From Chionis minor (taxonomy: Eukaryota > Chordata > Aves > Charadriiformes > Chionididae), in assembly GCA_013398295.1 (NCBI GenBank), contig VZSF01008217.1:182495-246494 (forward strand): a stretch of 64,000 bases of DNA, written 5' to 3'. The stretch's first letter is position 1. Every line of letters begins with the position of its first letter. Both the position numbers and the translations under genes were made by a program. The notes beneath the pieces are model-generated. The model worked only from the letters and a program-made list of their open reading frames with translations, did no database searches and had not been told where the DNA came from. Below, one piece after another: positions 51,803-62,262 of the stretch.

Positions 51803-53613
51803 ACTCACTGGGAGAGGGGAGCCAGAATCCATACCACTCCTACCAATATGATGCTGATAACAGTAGTAGAGGCCCAAAATGTGGAGATGGGTTGCAGGTC
51901 AGCAAAAGTGCACCTGGAGTGCAGCTTAAAGCACTTAAAGCTTAAATATTGCCACTCCAGCCAGGGAGATAGATTCATTGAGGGCCCAACTTAAATGCCT
52001 GTATGCAAATACACATAGCATGGGGAACAAGCAAGAGGAGTTAGAGACATGTACATACATGCAAGACTACAATCCAATTGGCATCACAGAGACATGGTGG
52101 GATGGCTCCTGTGACTGGAGTGTTGAAATGGATGGATAAAGACTCTTCAGGAAAGACAGGCAAGGGAGATAAGGGGTATGTGTGTCGAGGACCAGCTGGA
52201 GTGCATGGACCTCTGCCTGGTGATGGATGAGAAGCCGACTGAGAGCTTTTAGGTCAAGATTAAAGGGAGGGCAGGGACACGTGACATAATAGTGGGGTTC
52301 TGCTACAGGCCACCTGACCAGGAAGACCAGGCAGATAAGGACTTCTATAGCCAGATAGGAGCAGCCTCATGTTCACAAGCCCTGGTCCTCATGGGGTACT
52401 TCAATCACCCTGATGTCTATTGGAAGGACAACACAGCAGGCCATAAGCAATTCATGAAGTTCCTGGAATGCGTTGATGATAACTTCTTTCTCCAAGTGAT
52501 AGAGGAGCAAACGAGGAGGGGTTCCATGCTGGACCTTGCTCTCACCAACAAGGTGGAGTTGATGGGGAATGTGAAGCTCAAGGGCAGCCTTGGCTGCTGT
52601 GACCATGAGATGGTGGAGTTCAAGATCCTTAGGGTCTTGAAGGACGCAAGGAGGGTGCACAGTAAGCTAGTTACATGGACATCAGGAGAACTGACTTTGG
52701 CCTCTTCAGGGGTCTGCTGATAGAGTACAGTGGGCTGAAGCCATAGAAGGAAGAGGGGCCCAAGAAAGCTGAATGATATTCAAGGACCACCTCCTCCAAG
52801 TTCAGGAGCGACGCATCCCGACAAAGACAAAGTCAGGCAAAAATGTCAGGAGGCCTGCACGGAGGAACAAGGAGATCCTGGACAATGTCAAAGAGAAAAA
52901 AGAAGCCTACTGAGGGTGTAAGCATGGACAGGTAGCCAGGGATCAAATTAGGAAAGCTAAAGCCCTGATAGAGTTAAATCTGGCCAGGGACTTCAAATGC
53001 ATCCAGAAAGCCTTCTACAGGTATATCAGTGACAAAGGAATACTAGGGAAAATGTGAGCTCACTCTGGAAGGAAATGGGAGACCTGGTCACCCAAGACAT
53101 GGACAAGGTGGAGGTACCAAATGACTTTTTTGCCTCAGTCTTCACCGGTAAAGGCTCTAAACACACTGCCCAAGTTGCAGAAGGTAAAGGCAGGGACTGG
53201 GAGAATGAGGTACCACCCACTGCAGGAGAAGACCAGGTTCGAGACCATCTGAGGAACCTGAATGTGGACAAGTCCATAGGACCTGAAGAGATTCATCCTT
53301 GGGTCCTAAGGGAGCTGTTGGATGAAGTTGTCAAGCCACTATCCATCATGTTTAAGAAGTCATGGTGATCTGGTGAAGTAGCTGCTGACTGGAAAAGGGG
53401 AAACGTAACCCCCATTTTTAAAAAAGTGTGAAAAAGAAGAGGAACTACAGGCTGGTCAGTCTCACCTCTGTGCCTGTCAAGATCATGGAGTCAATCCTTC
53501 TAGAAACTCTGCTAAGGCGCATGGAAAATAAGGAGGTGATAAGTGACAGCCAACATGGCTTGACATTTGTCGGCCTTCTGCAATGGTGTTAGAGCATTGC
53601 TGGATAAGGGGAG

Positions 53614-54243
53614 NAACCTGCTCTAGTGAGAGGTGTCCCTGCCCATGGCAGGAGGTTTGGTGATCTACATGATCTTTGATGTGACTTCCAATACAAGAAG
53701 ACCACAGGAGGCCACAGACACTTCAAGGTGTACCTGCTCTGTTGTGGAATTATCCACAGCCACACTTCACGGTGTACTGCTCCCGTGTGGACTCATCCAT
53801 AGGTCACAGTCCCTTCAACTCATTTCATACTGGAGTTCCAATCTGTCCAGTATAGAAGCACAGGAATAGTAGTGATGCCCTGTTCATTTAGCAGCTCAGG
53901 TGTATGGCCATTGCTGTTACCAAAATGTTCCCAGGCACAGCGGAGTAAGATCATAAGCAGTCCAGCATGCAGCAACAGCAAAAAGCAGACACGAATGAGA
54001 ACTTAACTCATTCATTAAAACAAGCAAGCCCCATGGCAAGCACAGGAGCCTGACAACTAATAGCTAAACAGCTATAACAGCTATGAATTCCATCTAGCAC
54101 ACTCCAATGAAAACTGTCATCTCAAACCCTTCAAGCTCCATGTTGGGTTCCAAAAAGGACAGTTGTGGTTTAACCCCAGTAGGCAGCTAAAGCCCACACA
54201 GCTGCCTGCTCGCTCCCCTGCAGTGGGGTGGGGGAGAGAATCN
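53614..54243. repeat. Exact 628-bp copy of 55,553-56,180, bounded by single Ns
   Basis: Between the Ns at 53,614 and 54,243 lie 628 bases identical, as far as I can read, to 55,553-56,180. These are the last 88 bp of the CR1, the retroviral leader and the first part of the LTR. The copy sits inside the CR1 RT domain, where neither biology nor the CR1 layout expects it. This is most likely a misplaced contig end or gap-fill product. Confidence 0.85.
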
Positions 54244-54411
54244 TTGGTGTATAAGGAAATGTCTGGATGATTGCACTGAAAGAGTTGCAGTCAACAGGTC
54301 AATGTCCAAGTCATGAGCAATGATGAGTGGTGTTCCTTAGTGGTTTGTACTGAGACCAGTATTATTTCACATTTTTGTCAGCAGCACGGACAGTGGGATT
54401 AAGTACACCCT

Positions 54412-54787
54412 NCAACTCATTTCATACTGGAGTTCCAATCTGTCCAGTATAGAAGCACAGGAATAGTAGTGATGCCCTGTTCATTTAGCAGCTCAGGTGT
54501 ATGGCCATTGCTGTTACCAAAATGTTCCCAGGCACAGCGGAGTAAGATCATAAGCAGTCCAGCATGCAGCAACAGCAAAAAGCAGACACGAATGAGAACT
54601 TAACTCATTCATTAAAACAAGCAAGCCCCATGGCAAGCACAGGAGCCTGACAACTAATAGCTAAACAGCTATAACAGCTATGAATTCCATCTAGCACACT
54701 CCAATGAAAACTGTCATCTCAAACCCTTCAAGCTCCATGTTGGGTTCCAAAAAGGACAGTTGTGGTTTAACCCCAGTAGGCAGCTAN
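54412..54787. repeat. Exact 374-bp copy of 55,754-56,127, bounded by single Ns
   Basis: Between the Ns at 54,412 and 54,787 the 374 bases match 55,754-56,127 and also 53,816-54,189, so this block is present three times. It interrupts the CR1 RT just before the catalytic FADD box, with flanking CR1 sequence on each side ('SGIKYTL' before, 'NTLEGRDAIQTDLDG'-like after). Probable assembly artefact. Confidence 0.85.
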
Positions 54788-55640
54788 AATTAACACTCTG
54801 GAGGGAAGGGATGCCATCCAGACAGACCTGGATGGAGAGGTGGGCTTGTGCCAGCCTTATGAAGCTCAGCGAGGTCAAGTGCAAGGTCCTGCATGTGAGC
54901 CAGGGCAATCCCAACACAAATCCAGGTTGGGTGGAGAATAGACTGAGAGCAGCAGCCCCAAGGAGAGGGACTTGGGGGTACTGGTTGTTGAGAAGGTCAA
55001 CATGAGCCAGCAATGCACGCTCACAGCCCAGAAAGCCAACTGTAACCTGGTCTGCATCAAAAGAAGCATGGCCAGTGGGTTGAGGGAGGTGATTCTTCTG
55101 CCCCTCTACTCTGCTCTTGTAAGACCCCACTTGGGGTGCTGCGTCCAGCTCTGGGGCCCCCAACGTGAGAAGGACATGGACATGTTGGAGCGGGTCCAGA
55201 GCAGGGCCGTGAAGATGGCCAGAGCGTTAGAGCACCTCTGCTATAAGGACAGGCTAAGAGAGTTGGGGTTGTTCAGCCTGGAGAAGAGAAGGCTCTAAGG
55301 GGAGACCTTACAGCAGCTTCCCAGTATCTGAAAGGTACCTACAGGAAATCTGGAGAGGGACTTTTTACAAGGGCTTGTAGTGATAGAACGAGGGGTAATG
55401 GCTTCAAACTGGAAGAGGGGAGATTTAGCTTAGATCTCAGGAAGAAATATTCCACTGTGAGGGTGGTGAGGCACTGGAACAGGTTGCCCAGGGAAGCTGT
55501 GGAGGCCCCATCCCTGGAAGTGTTTAAGGCCAGGCTGGATGGGGCTTTGAGCAACCTGCTCTAGTGAGAGGTGTCCCTGCCCATGGCAGGAGGTTTGGTG
55601 ATCTACATGATCTTTGATGTGACTTCCAATACAAGAAGAC

Positions 55641-56101
55641 CACAGGAGGCCACAGACACTTCAAGGTGTACCTGCTCTGTTGTGGAATTATCCACAGCCA
55701 CACTTCACGGTGTACTGCTCCCGTGTGGACTCATCCATAGGTCACAGTCCCTTCAACTCATTTCATACTGGAGTTCCAATCTGTCCAGTATAGAAGCACA
55801 GGAATAGTAGTGATGCCCTGTTCATTTAGCAGCTCAGGTGTATGGCCATTGCTGTTACCAAAATGTTCCCAGGCACAGCGGAGTAAGATCATAAGCAGTC
55901 CAGCATGCAGCAACAGCAAAAAGCAGACACGAATGAGAACTTAACTCATTCATTAAAACAAGCAAGCCCCATGGCAAGCACAGGAGCCTGACAACTAATA
56001 GCTAAACAGCTATAACAGCTATGAATTCCATCTAGCACACTCCAATGAAAACTGTCATCTCAAACCCTTCAAGCTCCATGTTGGGTTCCAAAAAGGACAG
56101 T
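55641..56101 (-). mobile_element. Endogenous retrovirus leader fragment
   Basis: On the minus strand this follows the 3' end of the LTR at 56,102-56,698. It begins GTCCTTTTTGGAACCC, where a tRNA primer binding site is expected, and continues as a non-coding leader of about 460 bp. It is cut at about 55,640, where CR1 sequence begins. No gag coding is seen. The assignment rests mainly on its position directly downstream of an LTR in the same orientation. Confidence 0.6.
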
Positions 56102-56698
56102 TGTGGTTTAACCCCAGTAGGCAGCTAAAGCCCACACAGCTGCCTGCTCGCTCCCCTGCAGTGGGGTGGGGGAGAGAATCAGAAAAGTGAAAGTGAGAAA
56201 ACTTGTGGGTTGAGATAAAGACAGTTTAGTAAGTAAACCAAAAGCCAGACACGCAAGCAAAGCAAAACAAGAAACTCATTCACCGTTTCCCATCAGCAGG
56301 CAGGTGTTCAGCCATCTCCAGGAAAGCAGGGCTCTGTCATGTGTAACAGTGACTTAGGATGACAAACATCATCACTCCAAACATATTCCCCCCTTCCTTT
56401 TTCTTCCCCCAGCTTTTAATGCTGAGCATAATGTCATATGGTATGGGATATCCTTTTGGTCAGTTGGTGTCAGCAGTCCCACCTGTGTCCCCTCCCTACT
56501 CCTTATGTAGCCCCAGACTACTTGCTGGCAAGGAAGTGTGAGAAACAGAAGAGGCCTTGATGTTGTAAGCTGTTGAGCTGTTGCTCAACAATAACTAAAA
56601 CATCCCTGTGTTATCAACACTGTTTTGGTTGTAAATCCAAAACACAGCATTATACCAGCTACTATGGAAAAAATTAACTCTATCCCAGACAAACCAGT
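56102..56698 (-). mobile_element. LTR, avian endogenous retrovirus
   Basis: About 597 bp, minus strand. In reverse complement it reads 'ACTGGTTTGTCTGGGATAGAG' at the 5' end and 'CATATGACATTATGCTCAGC' in the promoter region. The 'GTTTTCTCACTTTCACTTTTC'-like block and the 'GAGCAGGCAGCTGTGTGGG' block come next, and the 3' end is 'CTGGGGTTAAACCACAAC'. It is the same family as 18,377-18,975 and 40,595-40,960. Unlike those, internal leader sequence is attached on its 3' side, so it is the 5' LTR of a truncated provirus. Confidence 0.85.
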
Positions 56699-59600
56699 AT
56701 GCAGTATTAGCCTCAGTGGGTTAGCAAGGGACTTGCCCAGTTGGTTCCCAGCAGGCAAATGCACTACAAGTTTGTGTCCTGCCCTCTGTATATACCAATG
56801 TATATGTATACGTAGATGTATACATATGATTTAGACTTTTTCTGTGTGCAGTGGAGGCTGAGGGGTTTGAAATGTAACTGGTAGGCTTTCTTCATCAACC
56901 AAAGAAAGAAAAAGAAAGGGGAAAAAGCAGTTTACATAGTAATTACTTATCCAAAACAATGTGTAATTACATCTCCACTGTTGATTCTCATTATTGAGTA
57001 GTTCATGATATCTTTCTAACAATGAAGTTAGAGAAACTTTTTTTAAAAATAGGCCTACATAGTTAAACAATATGTAGTTTGTCTTTCCGCTATCTAAAAT
57101 TAGCATCTAAGCAGTTACACTTGGGGAGCAATTACTGGTGTTTGACTGTGAAGTGCACAGGAAGACAGCATGAATTTAATTTTAGAACAACTTAAATTTT
57201 GCAAATAACTTGATGTGCCAGCAAGTGGTGCTCATGAGATACAAGCCTTGGGGTGGTGTGCGATTCTGAAGAAAAGTATAGTATCCAAGTGAATATAAGT
57301 CATATTATCATTCTGTCTGGAACAGGGTGGAAATGGTTTTGATCTGTTTGTCTTTTAGAGTTTACATTACAGCATGAACTGGTAGCCAGAGATGTTTTTT
57401 TCTCTGATGCCATAAAAATGCAGAACCATGAGTGACTGGATTATTCAAGAAAGAAATAAACAAACATACTCAGAGCTGTAAAACAGATGAAAAAACTCAA
57501 AACCTGTCAAGAAGCAATTTGAACTCATTTGCCATGAGTAAGATGGTGCTTTTTAAAAAAATACTGCTGTTCTCATAAATTGTTAGCACAACTTGTGTGC
57601 TGTATTCAACTAAAACAGTGATTTGTAATATCTTTAACTCCTCAAACAAGTCTTGATAAACTTTGGTGAAAATGTTACCAGAAAAAAGCTCCTGAGAAAT
57701 TTGTGTAGTTTTTATAGCTTTTTAATGGGAGAATCAATGAATGGAAGCAATAGAGGAGAAAGTAGTATCTGAATGGAGACTGAGATATACTGCTATTCCG
57801 CAGCAGTAACCCACAGAGAATTACAGTGGTTGTCATTATAAACTTGGCATTTACTGATAAGTTACAGAGTGACTACAAAATTATAGTGTCTAGGATTCCA
57901 TAACATAGTAACAAAGGTAGACTTCAGTGCTGACCTCTGTAACTGTTGAAGGTGCATCAGCATGGAGAAATTTGTATGCCCTTTCCCAAGCAGCAGCTGT
58001 GCTATTGATGGATGAGCTTAGTCTCCCGGGTTGTCAAACCACTACTAAATTAATCAAGAATGTTAACACAGAGTTTCTATTTTGTACATTTACTATCCTA
58101 AATAAGAGTCATCTGGTTTGTTGCCACCAGCTTAGTCGGTGGAGATTGTTCCTCTGTTTTCAGCTATCAGACAATACCCTTGCTTTTCTATTAATTGCAA
58201 TAAGCACAAACAAAATTAAATTTAGAAACTGCCCTTCCTTTGCTGCAAAAAACATGTGAAAGGTGAAAATGCATTTTTAGAACAACTTATTGATGTGTTC
58301 TGCAAACATTTACTTCTTTTTATTTCCCCCCTCAGCTTTTGACTGTCTAAAAGCTATAACTTGAGGCCAAATGATATTTTTGATTTATTCCTAGATCTCT
58401 GCATGTCACTTTAAATGAGTGTATCTGCAGATATGGAACCTTCAGTACTTAGGGAATCAGAAGTAAAACTGAAATAAAAGAAAAACCAGAAGCTAGAAGA
58501 AAAACAAGTCTTTGGAAAGCTAGTCACCAGTAAGTGATCAAGGCATTTTGTTGTGGTCTGTATAAAATAAAAAATGACTCAGTAAGTTTCTTTCATTGAC
58601 ATGATTTAAATTATGACTTTCCTCCAGTTTTAATTGTGCACCAATGGCAAAGAGAATGTTGAAAATAAGCCACAGAATTCTGAATGGGAGTTATTACTAT
58701 TTAGGCAAATATGAGACTCTTTAAAATGCAAAGCCTACAGAAGTATGAGAGGCCTGGTTATTTTGCATAGAACTGGTGGGTCATCAAAAAAATAAAAATC
58801 AAGATCTATATATTTTATTAAGGTTACATTATAACGAAGCAGGATTTACAACTTCTTTCAGCTCAGATGCAACCCTTTCAGTTTCAAGAGAAGCCAGATG
58901 ATAGCCCAGGTCAAGTAGGTTGATGAAGACCGAGATCTGAGCAATGATTGCTCAAATGATAACTCTATTGAATTTTCTTTAGATCAAATGCCCATTTTTT
59001 TCTCAGAAAGCTGAGGATCTCAGAGTTCCTATCTTGTAGGCTTTTGCTTTGCTGTAGTTCAGCTGAATCCACATCTTCTGTGCTTCTTTTTTTTTTTTTA
59101 AAAAAGGTAACTCCTGTGAATAGAAGACACTGGTACTTCTAGTTAACTGCTTGCTGATTTATTAATTTCCTTCAAAAGTTTGTGAAATAAAAGACCAGAT
59201 ATGTGGTGAAGCAATCCAACTGCAAAACTCAAAGAACACAAGCAAAGGCTATTCATCCAGCACCTTATGTCATGTTCCAGCAAATACAAGCAACTTTTAT
59301 ATAACTTCCTCATTTTTACATATTCTCCAGCTTTTTCTGCAAAGTTTTTCAAAGAGTAAATCTTTGTATTACATTGAACAGTGTTAAGAGTGAGACAAAA
59401 TAAACAACCTACAGGGAATCCAGGTACTGGAGATTACTTAAGTAATGGGATTAGAGCTTTGATCTTACTTAACTTGCTTGCTCATGCCCAGTCGCCTCTG
59501 TGTCCAAGAAGTCTTGACTTTCCTGCCGGGAAAGAAGGTCACTGCTGGCCTGCGATGGTTGTGCAGAAAGTTGTGTTGCTTCCTGCTGTGTCACTGCTCC

Positions 59601-62049
59601 CAGTCTCAGACAGGGGCTGAGGTCTGTTGGCATCCTTGACATTCGACTCCACGCAGATCTCTAACTTTTAGCATCTTCTCTCACTTCCAGGATCTTTCCT
59701 CCAGCCAAGGTTGTCACCTTCTTCTTTCAAAGGCCACTTCTTCCTTTTGAAAACTCTTGGTTCCTTTTTCAGAAAGCCCCTAATCCCCCAGTTTTCCCAA
59801 TATTGACAGTCTGTGTACAGAAACACAACTTGTGATTAACTTCCTAATTAGTGATTCTGTCTCATGTCTCTCTATTATTTGGACAATTCAGGACATGCCA
59901 CTCTGTTTAGCCCAAGTGTTGTCAAAATTTATAACCAAAGTGCACCAGTTCCAGCTAGCAAGTAGCAGGCTTCTGCGTGAGGGTTCGAAAGTTTAAATTT
60001 TGATGGTCTCCCGTGCATACACCCAATTATCTGCTGCCTAATAGCATTCATAACCTAAGCAATTTTTTCACCTGAGACAAATAGCTGCCAGCAAAATCAA
60101 GATACAGGCCTATCTTATATACAGGATTGCATTGTATGATTCCATATACGTGCAGGAAAATTTAAAGGAAGTGAAAATTAAACATGCTAAAAATATTTAA
60201 TTAGTGTTCTATAGAAAGCAATTTTTTATTTTTTGAATTTGTGTGTTGAGCTGGTTTTCTGATTCTTAGTATGTTTACTTGGTTTACAAAACTTATTTTT
60301 TGATGTCAGTGTTGTATGTGGCAATGACAAACATACTGATTGCTCTCAAGTTCTTTTTTTTTTTTTAAAATATGCTAATTATTATTCGGGCTATTACCTA
60401 ATGAGGTTTGGTTTCTACTTTGTTTACTTGTGTGTATATATACACACATTCATATGAACCCTAGATGCCTTTCGCACTTGCTGTGAACTCTTCTTCAGAC
60501 ACAGTTAAAGGATTGTCTGTGCAGTTCACTGCTCTGTGGTGGGACTCTTGCACATTTGATTTAATTTCCATGTCTCCATCTGTTCTGTATCTTGCTAGCT
60601 TGCTCCTGTATTCTAGACTCTGACAGGTGTTATTGTGGGTTCTTCCATGTGGCTACTACTCATTCCTGGTGGCACAGTAAATTTCCTGTATTGTCCTGGT
60701 ATCTGACTTTTCCAAAGTGTACACTTTATAAATGCTTTTCTCCTTTACTGCCTGTTATACTTTGGTATGGATGTAAGTAAGATAATTTTCGGGGGATTCT
60801 CTCACAGAGAATATGTGAGCCCTTCTTTTAAAGCCAACAAAGAAGTAAATCTTTCGGATTTTACTAGATTTACTAGTACTGTAAATACTAATGTACTTAC
60901 ACTATTAGGTAACTGTAAGCAAATTACAGTTACCTAATGAGTTTTTTGTATTTTTTTTTCTAAATAAATTCTTTTATGTAGCTTAAAAATTCATACATTA
61001 ATTTATCAAAATGCAGTATTTCAAACAATTGTTTCATTTAATAGATTTTTCTCTTAAGTAATACAACATGGGACATGCAATCATGTACTAATGAAATCAT
61101 CCTATTGTGGCTATATTGGCACTTCCTTTCATGTCTGAGACCTTTATCTGAGAAGAAGGAAAACCTGTATTCCATTTTATTTCTCAGTGAGTAAGTGCAA
61201 CAGAGGTCTAAAGCTATCCACTAGCTTTCCCAGCTGAATTTTTTCACTGCTGAACTCACTGACACAACAAATCCATACATACAACTCATGTAAAGTGGGA
61301 ATTCAGTGATGTATTTACTGAGTCCCAACTACTGTACCCTAAAGGCAAAACATTGACTAAAGAAAGCCGTATTTTGATTCGTGTTCCATCAACACACACC
61401 CCTTGTGCAGATGAAGAAAATGGAAGTTTTAGTCTGGATCGATTATGAAAAGGTTAAATAGTATTTAAGATCCCAAGTCCCCACACGCTGCAGCTGCAAT
61501 ATGTAGGTTTTCCAGCCTTCTAATGGGCCAGCCTAAGATTTTGATTGTACAATGTAGATGGGACTGCAGGATTTAATAAAGCCTCAAAACTGACTATGTT
61601 TACACCGTGATTGTAGGTTTCAGTAGGCAGTTACATACTTTGAAGATAAACAGTGCAGTAAATTGCATCACTTGTCATTCTTGGACTTTTTTTTCCTTGT
61701 TGTATTTAAGTAAAGATAAATAACTTTGTCTACAGTGAAAGTTATTTTTAGACATTATAGTCATACAGTATGGATTTTGGACAGTGTCAACTGCCACTGT
61801 AATTTCTCATAGGGTAATCAAAGTATTTTATATTTGTTACTGCTTTTCCAATGGGAGATGTGAGGAAGGAATAGAAGAGAAATGTATTCAGGCACATTTG
61901 TTTTCTTAGAATACATAGTATTCTTCTGACACTATCATTTATTTCATCAAGTTGGGTATGAAATGACAGACAGTGATGCACCTTCTATTTATTATGTGAC
62001 CATATCTTTAAGTGTATTGAGTTACTTTTTTGGAAGGAAATTGCTGAAT
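56699..62049. other. Unique AT-rich sequence, no gene seen
   Basis: No repeat family or exon recognised. Details include a perfect palindrome of alternating purine-pyrimidine at 60,430-60,447 (GTGTGTATATATACACAC), a perfect 15-bp-arm hairpin at 60,904-60,938 and a GC-richer unassigned patch at 59,420-59,760. The 110-codon plus frame at 57,927-58,259 has no recognisable motif. Confidence 0.55.
60904..60938. repeat. Perfect short inverted repeat (15-bp arms, 5-nt loop)
   Basis: ATTAGGTAACTGTAA, loop GCAAA, then TTACAGTTACCTAAT. There are no mismatches in the stem, and pairing stops at the next base on each side. The stem is too short for a microRNA precursor, and no T-run on either side makes it a clear Pol III terminator. 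Confidence 0.9.
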
Positions 62050-62262
62050 ATATTTATATTTATATTTGTATTTATATTTATATTTGTATTTGTATTTATA
62101 TTTGTATTTGTATTTGTATTTGTATTTGCATTNTATTTATATTTAGATTTAGATTTAGATTTAGATTTAGATTTAGATTTAGATTTAGATTTATACTTAG
62201 ATTTAGACTTAGATTTAGACTTAGATTTAGATTTAGATTTGGATTTAGATTTGGATTTATAG
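62050..62262. repeat. Hexanucleotide microsatellite, two blocks
   Basis: About 210 bp of 6-bp units. The left block (62,050-62,132) is TTTATA/TTTGTA. After an N at 62,133 and two TTTATA-like units, the right block (about 62,144-62,262) is mainly TTTAGA with TTTAGA-to-TTTGGA and CTTAGA variants. It is the source of the (Leu-Asp)n frame on plus and the (Lys-Ser)n frame on minus, neither of which is a gene. The single N probably marks collapsed or unresolved repeat length. Confidence 0.95.

Larger units (their letters stand above)
51970..55564 (+). pseudogene. CR1 ORF2, endonuclease-reverse transcriptase, gapped
   Basis: The N-terminus is seen at 51,988-52,047 (QLKCLYANTHSMGNKQEELE), then 'ITETWWDGS' (52,082). 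A stop follows at MDG*. In the endonuclease frame 52,292-52,720 the catalytic GDFN motif reads GYFN (Tyr codon 52,397-52,399), while the DHEMVEF histidine block is kept. RT begins at 53,054-53,368 ('[20 protein letters not shown]'). It is cut at 53,614 after '[12 protein letters not shown]', resumes at 54,244-54,411 (up to 'SGIKYTL', with stops) and again at 54,788. The FADD box falls in the last gap. The thumb is at 54,972-55,298, and the C-terminus, after one more frameshift, ends at TAG 55,562-55,564. Confidence 0.87.
50389..55640 (+). mobile_element. CR1 LINE, nearly full-length, broken by four single-N joins
   Basis: Plus-strand element in the order 5' UTR (about 50,389-50,610), ORF1 (50,611-51,802), ORF2 (about 51,900-55,564) and 3' UTR. 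ORF2 is interrupted by two blocks bounded by Ns (53,614-54,243 and 54,412-54,787). When these are ignored the CR1 reading order resumes, though RT pieces are missing at each join. The 3' UTR stops at about 55,640 without the ATTCTATG repeats and abuts retroviral sequence. Stops and frameshifts occur in both ORFs. The 5' edge is approximate. Confidence 0.93.

Noticed and set aside
53633..53869. Identical 78-codon proteins at 53,633-53,869 and 55,571-55,807, suggesting a duplicated gene
   Set aside because: Both are in the duplicated block of CR1 tail and retroviral leader. The frame has no known domain, and the duplication is probably an assembly artefact.
59960..60000. tRNA gene or tRNA-derived SINE
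   Set aside because: The A-box-like and B-box-like phrases are about 25 bp apart, and no cloverleaf can be formed.
62144..62262. Interstitial telomere array
   Set aside because: The unit is TTTAGA, not TTAGGG, and no true telomere unit is present.
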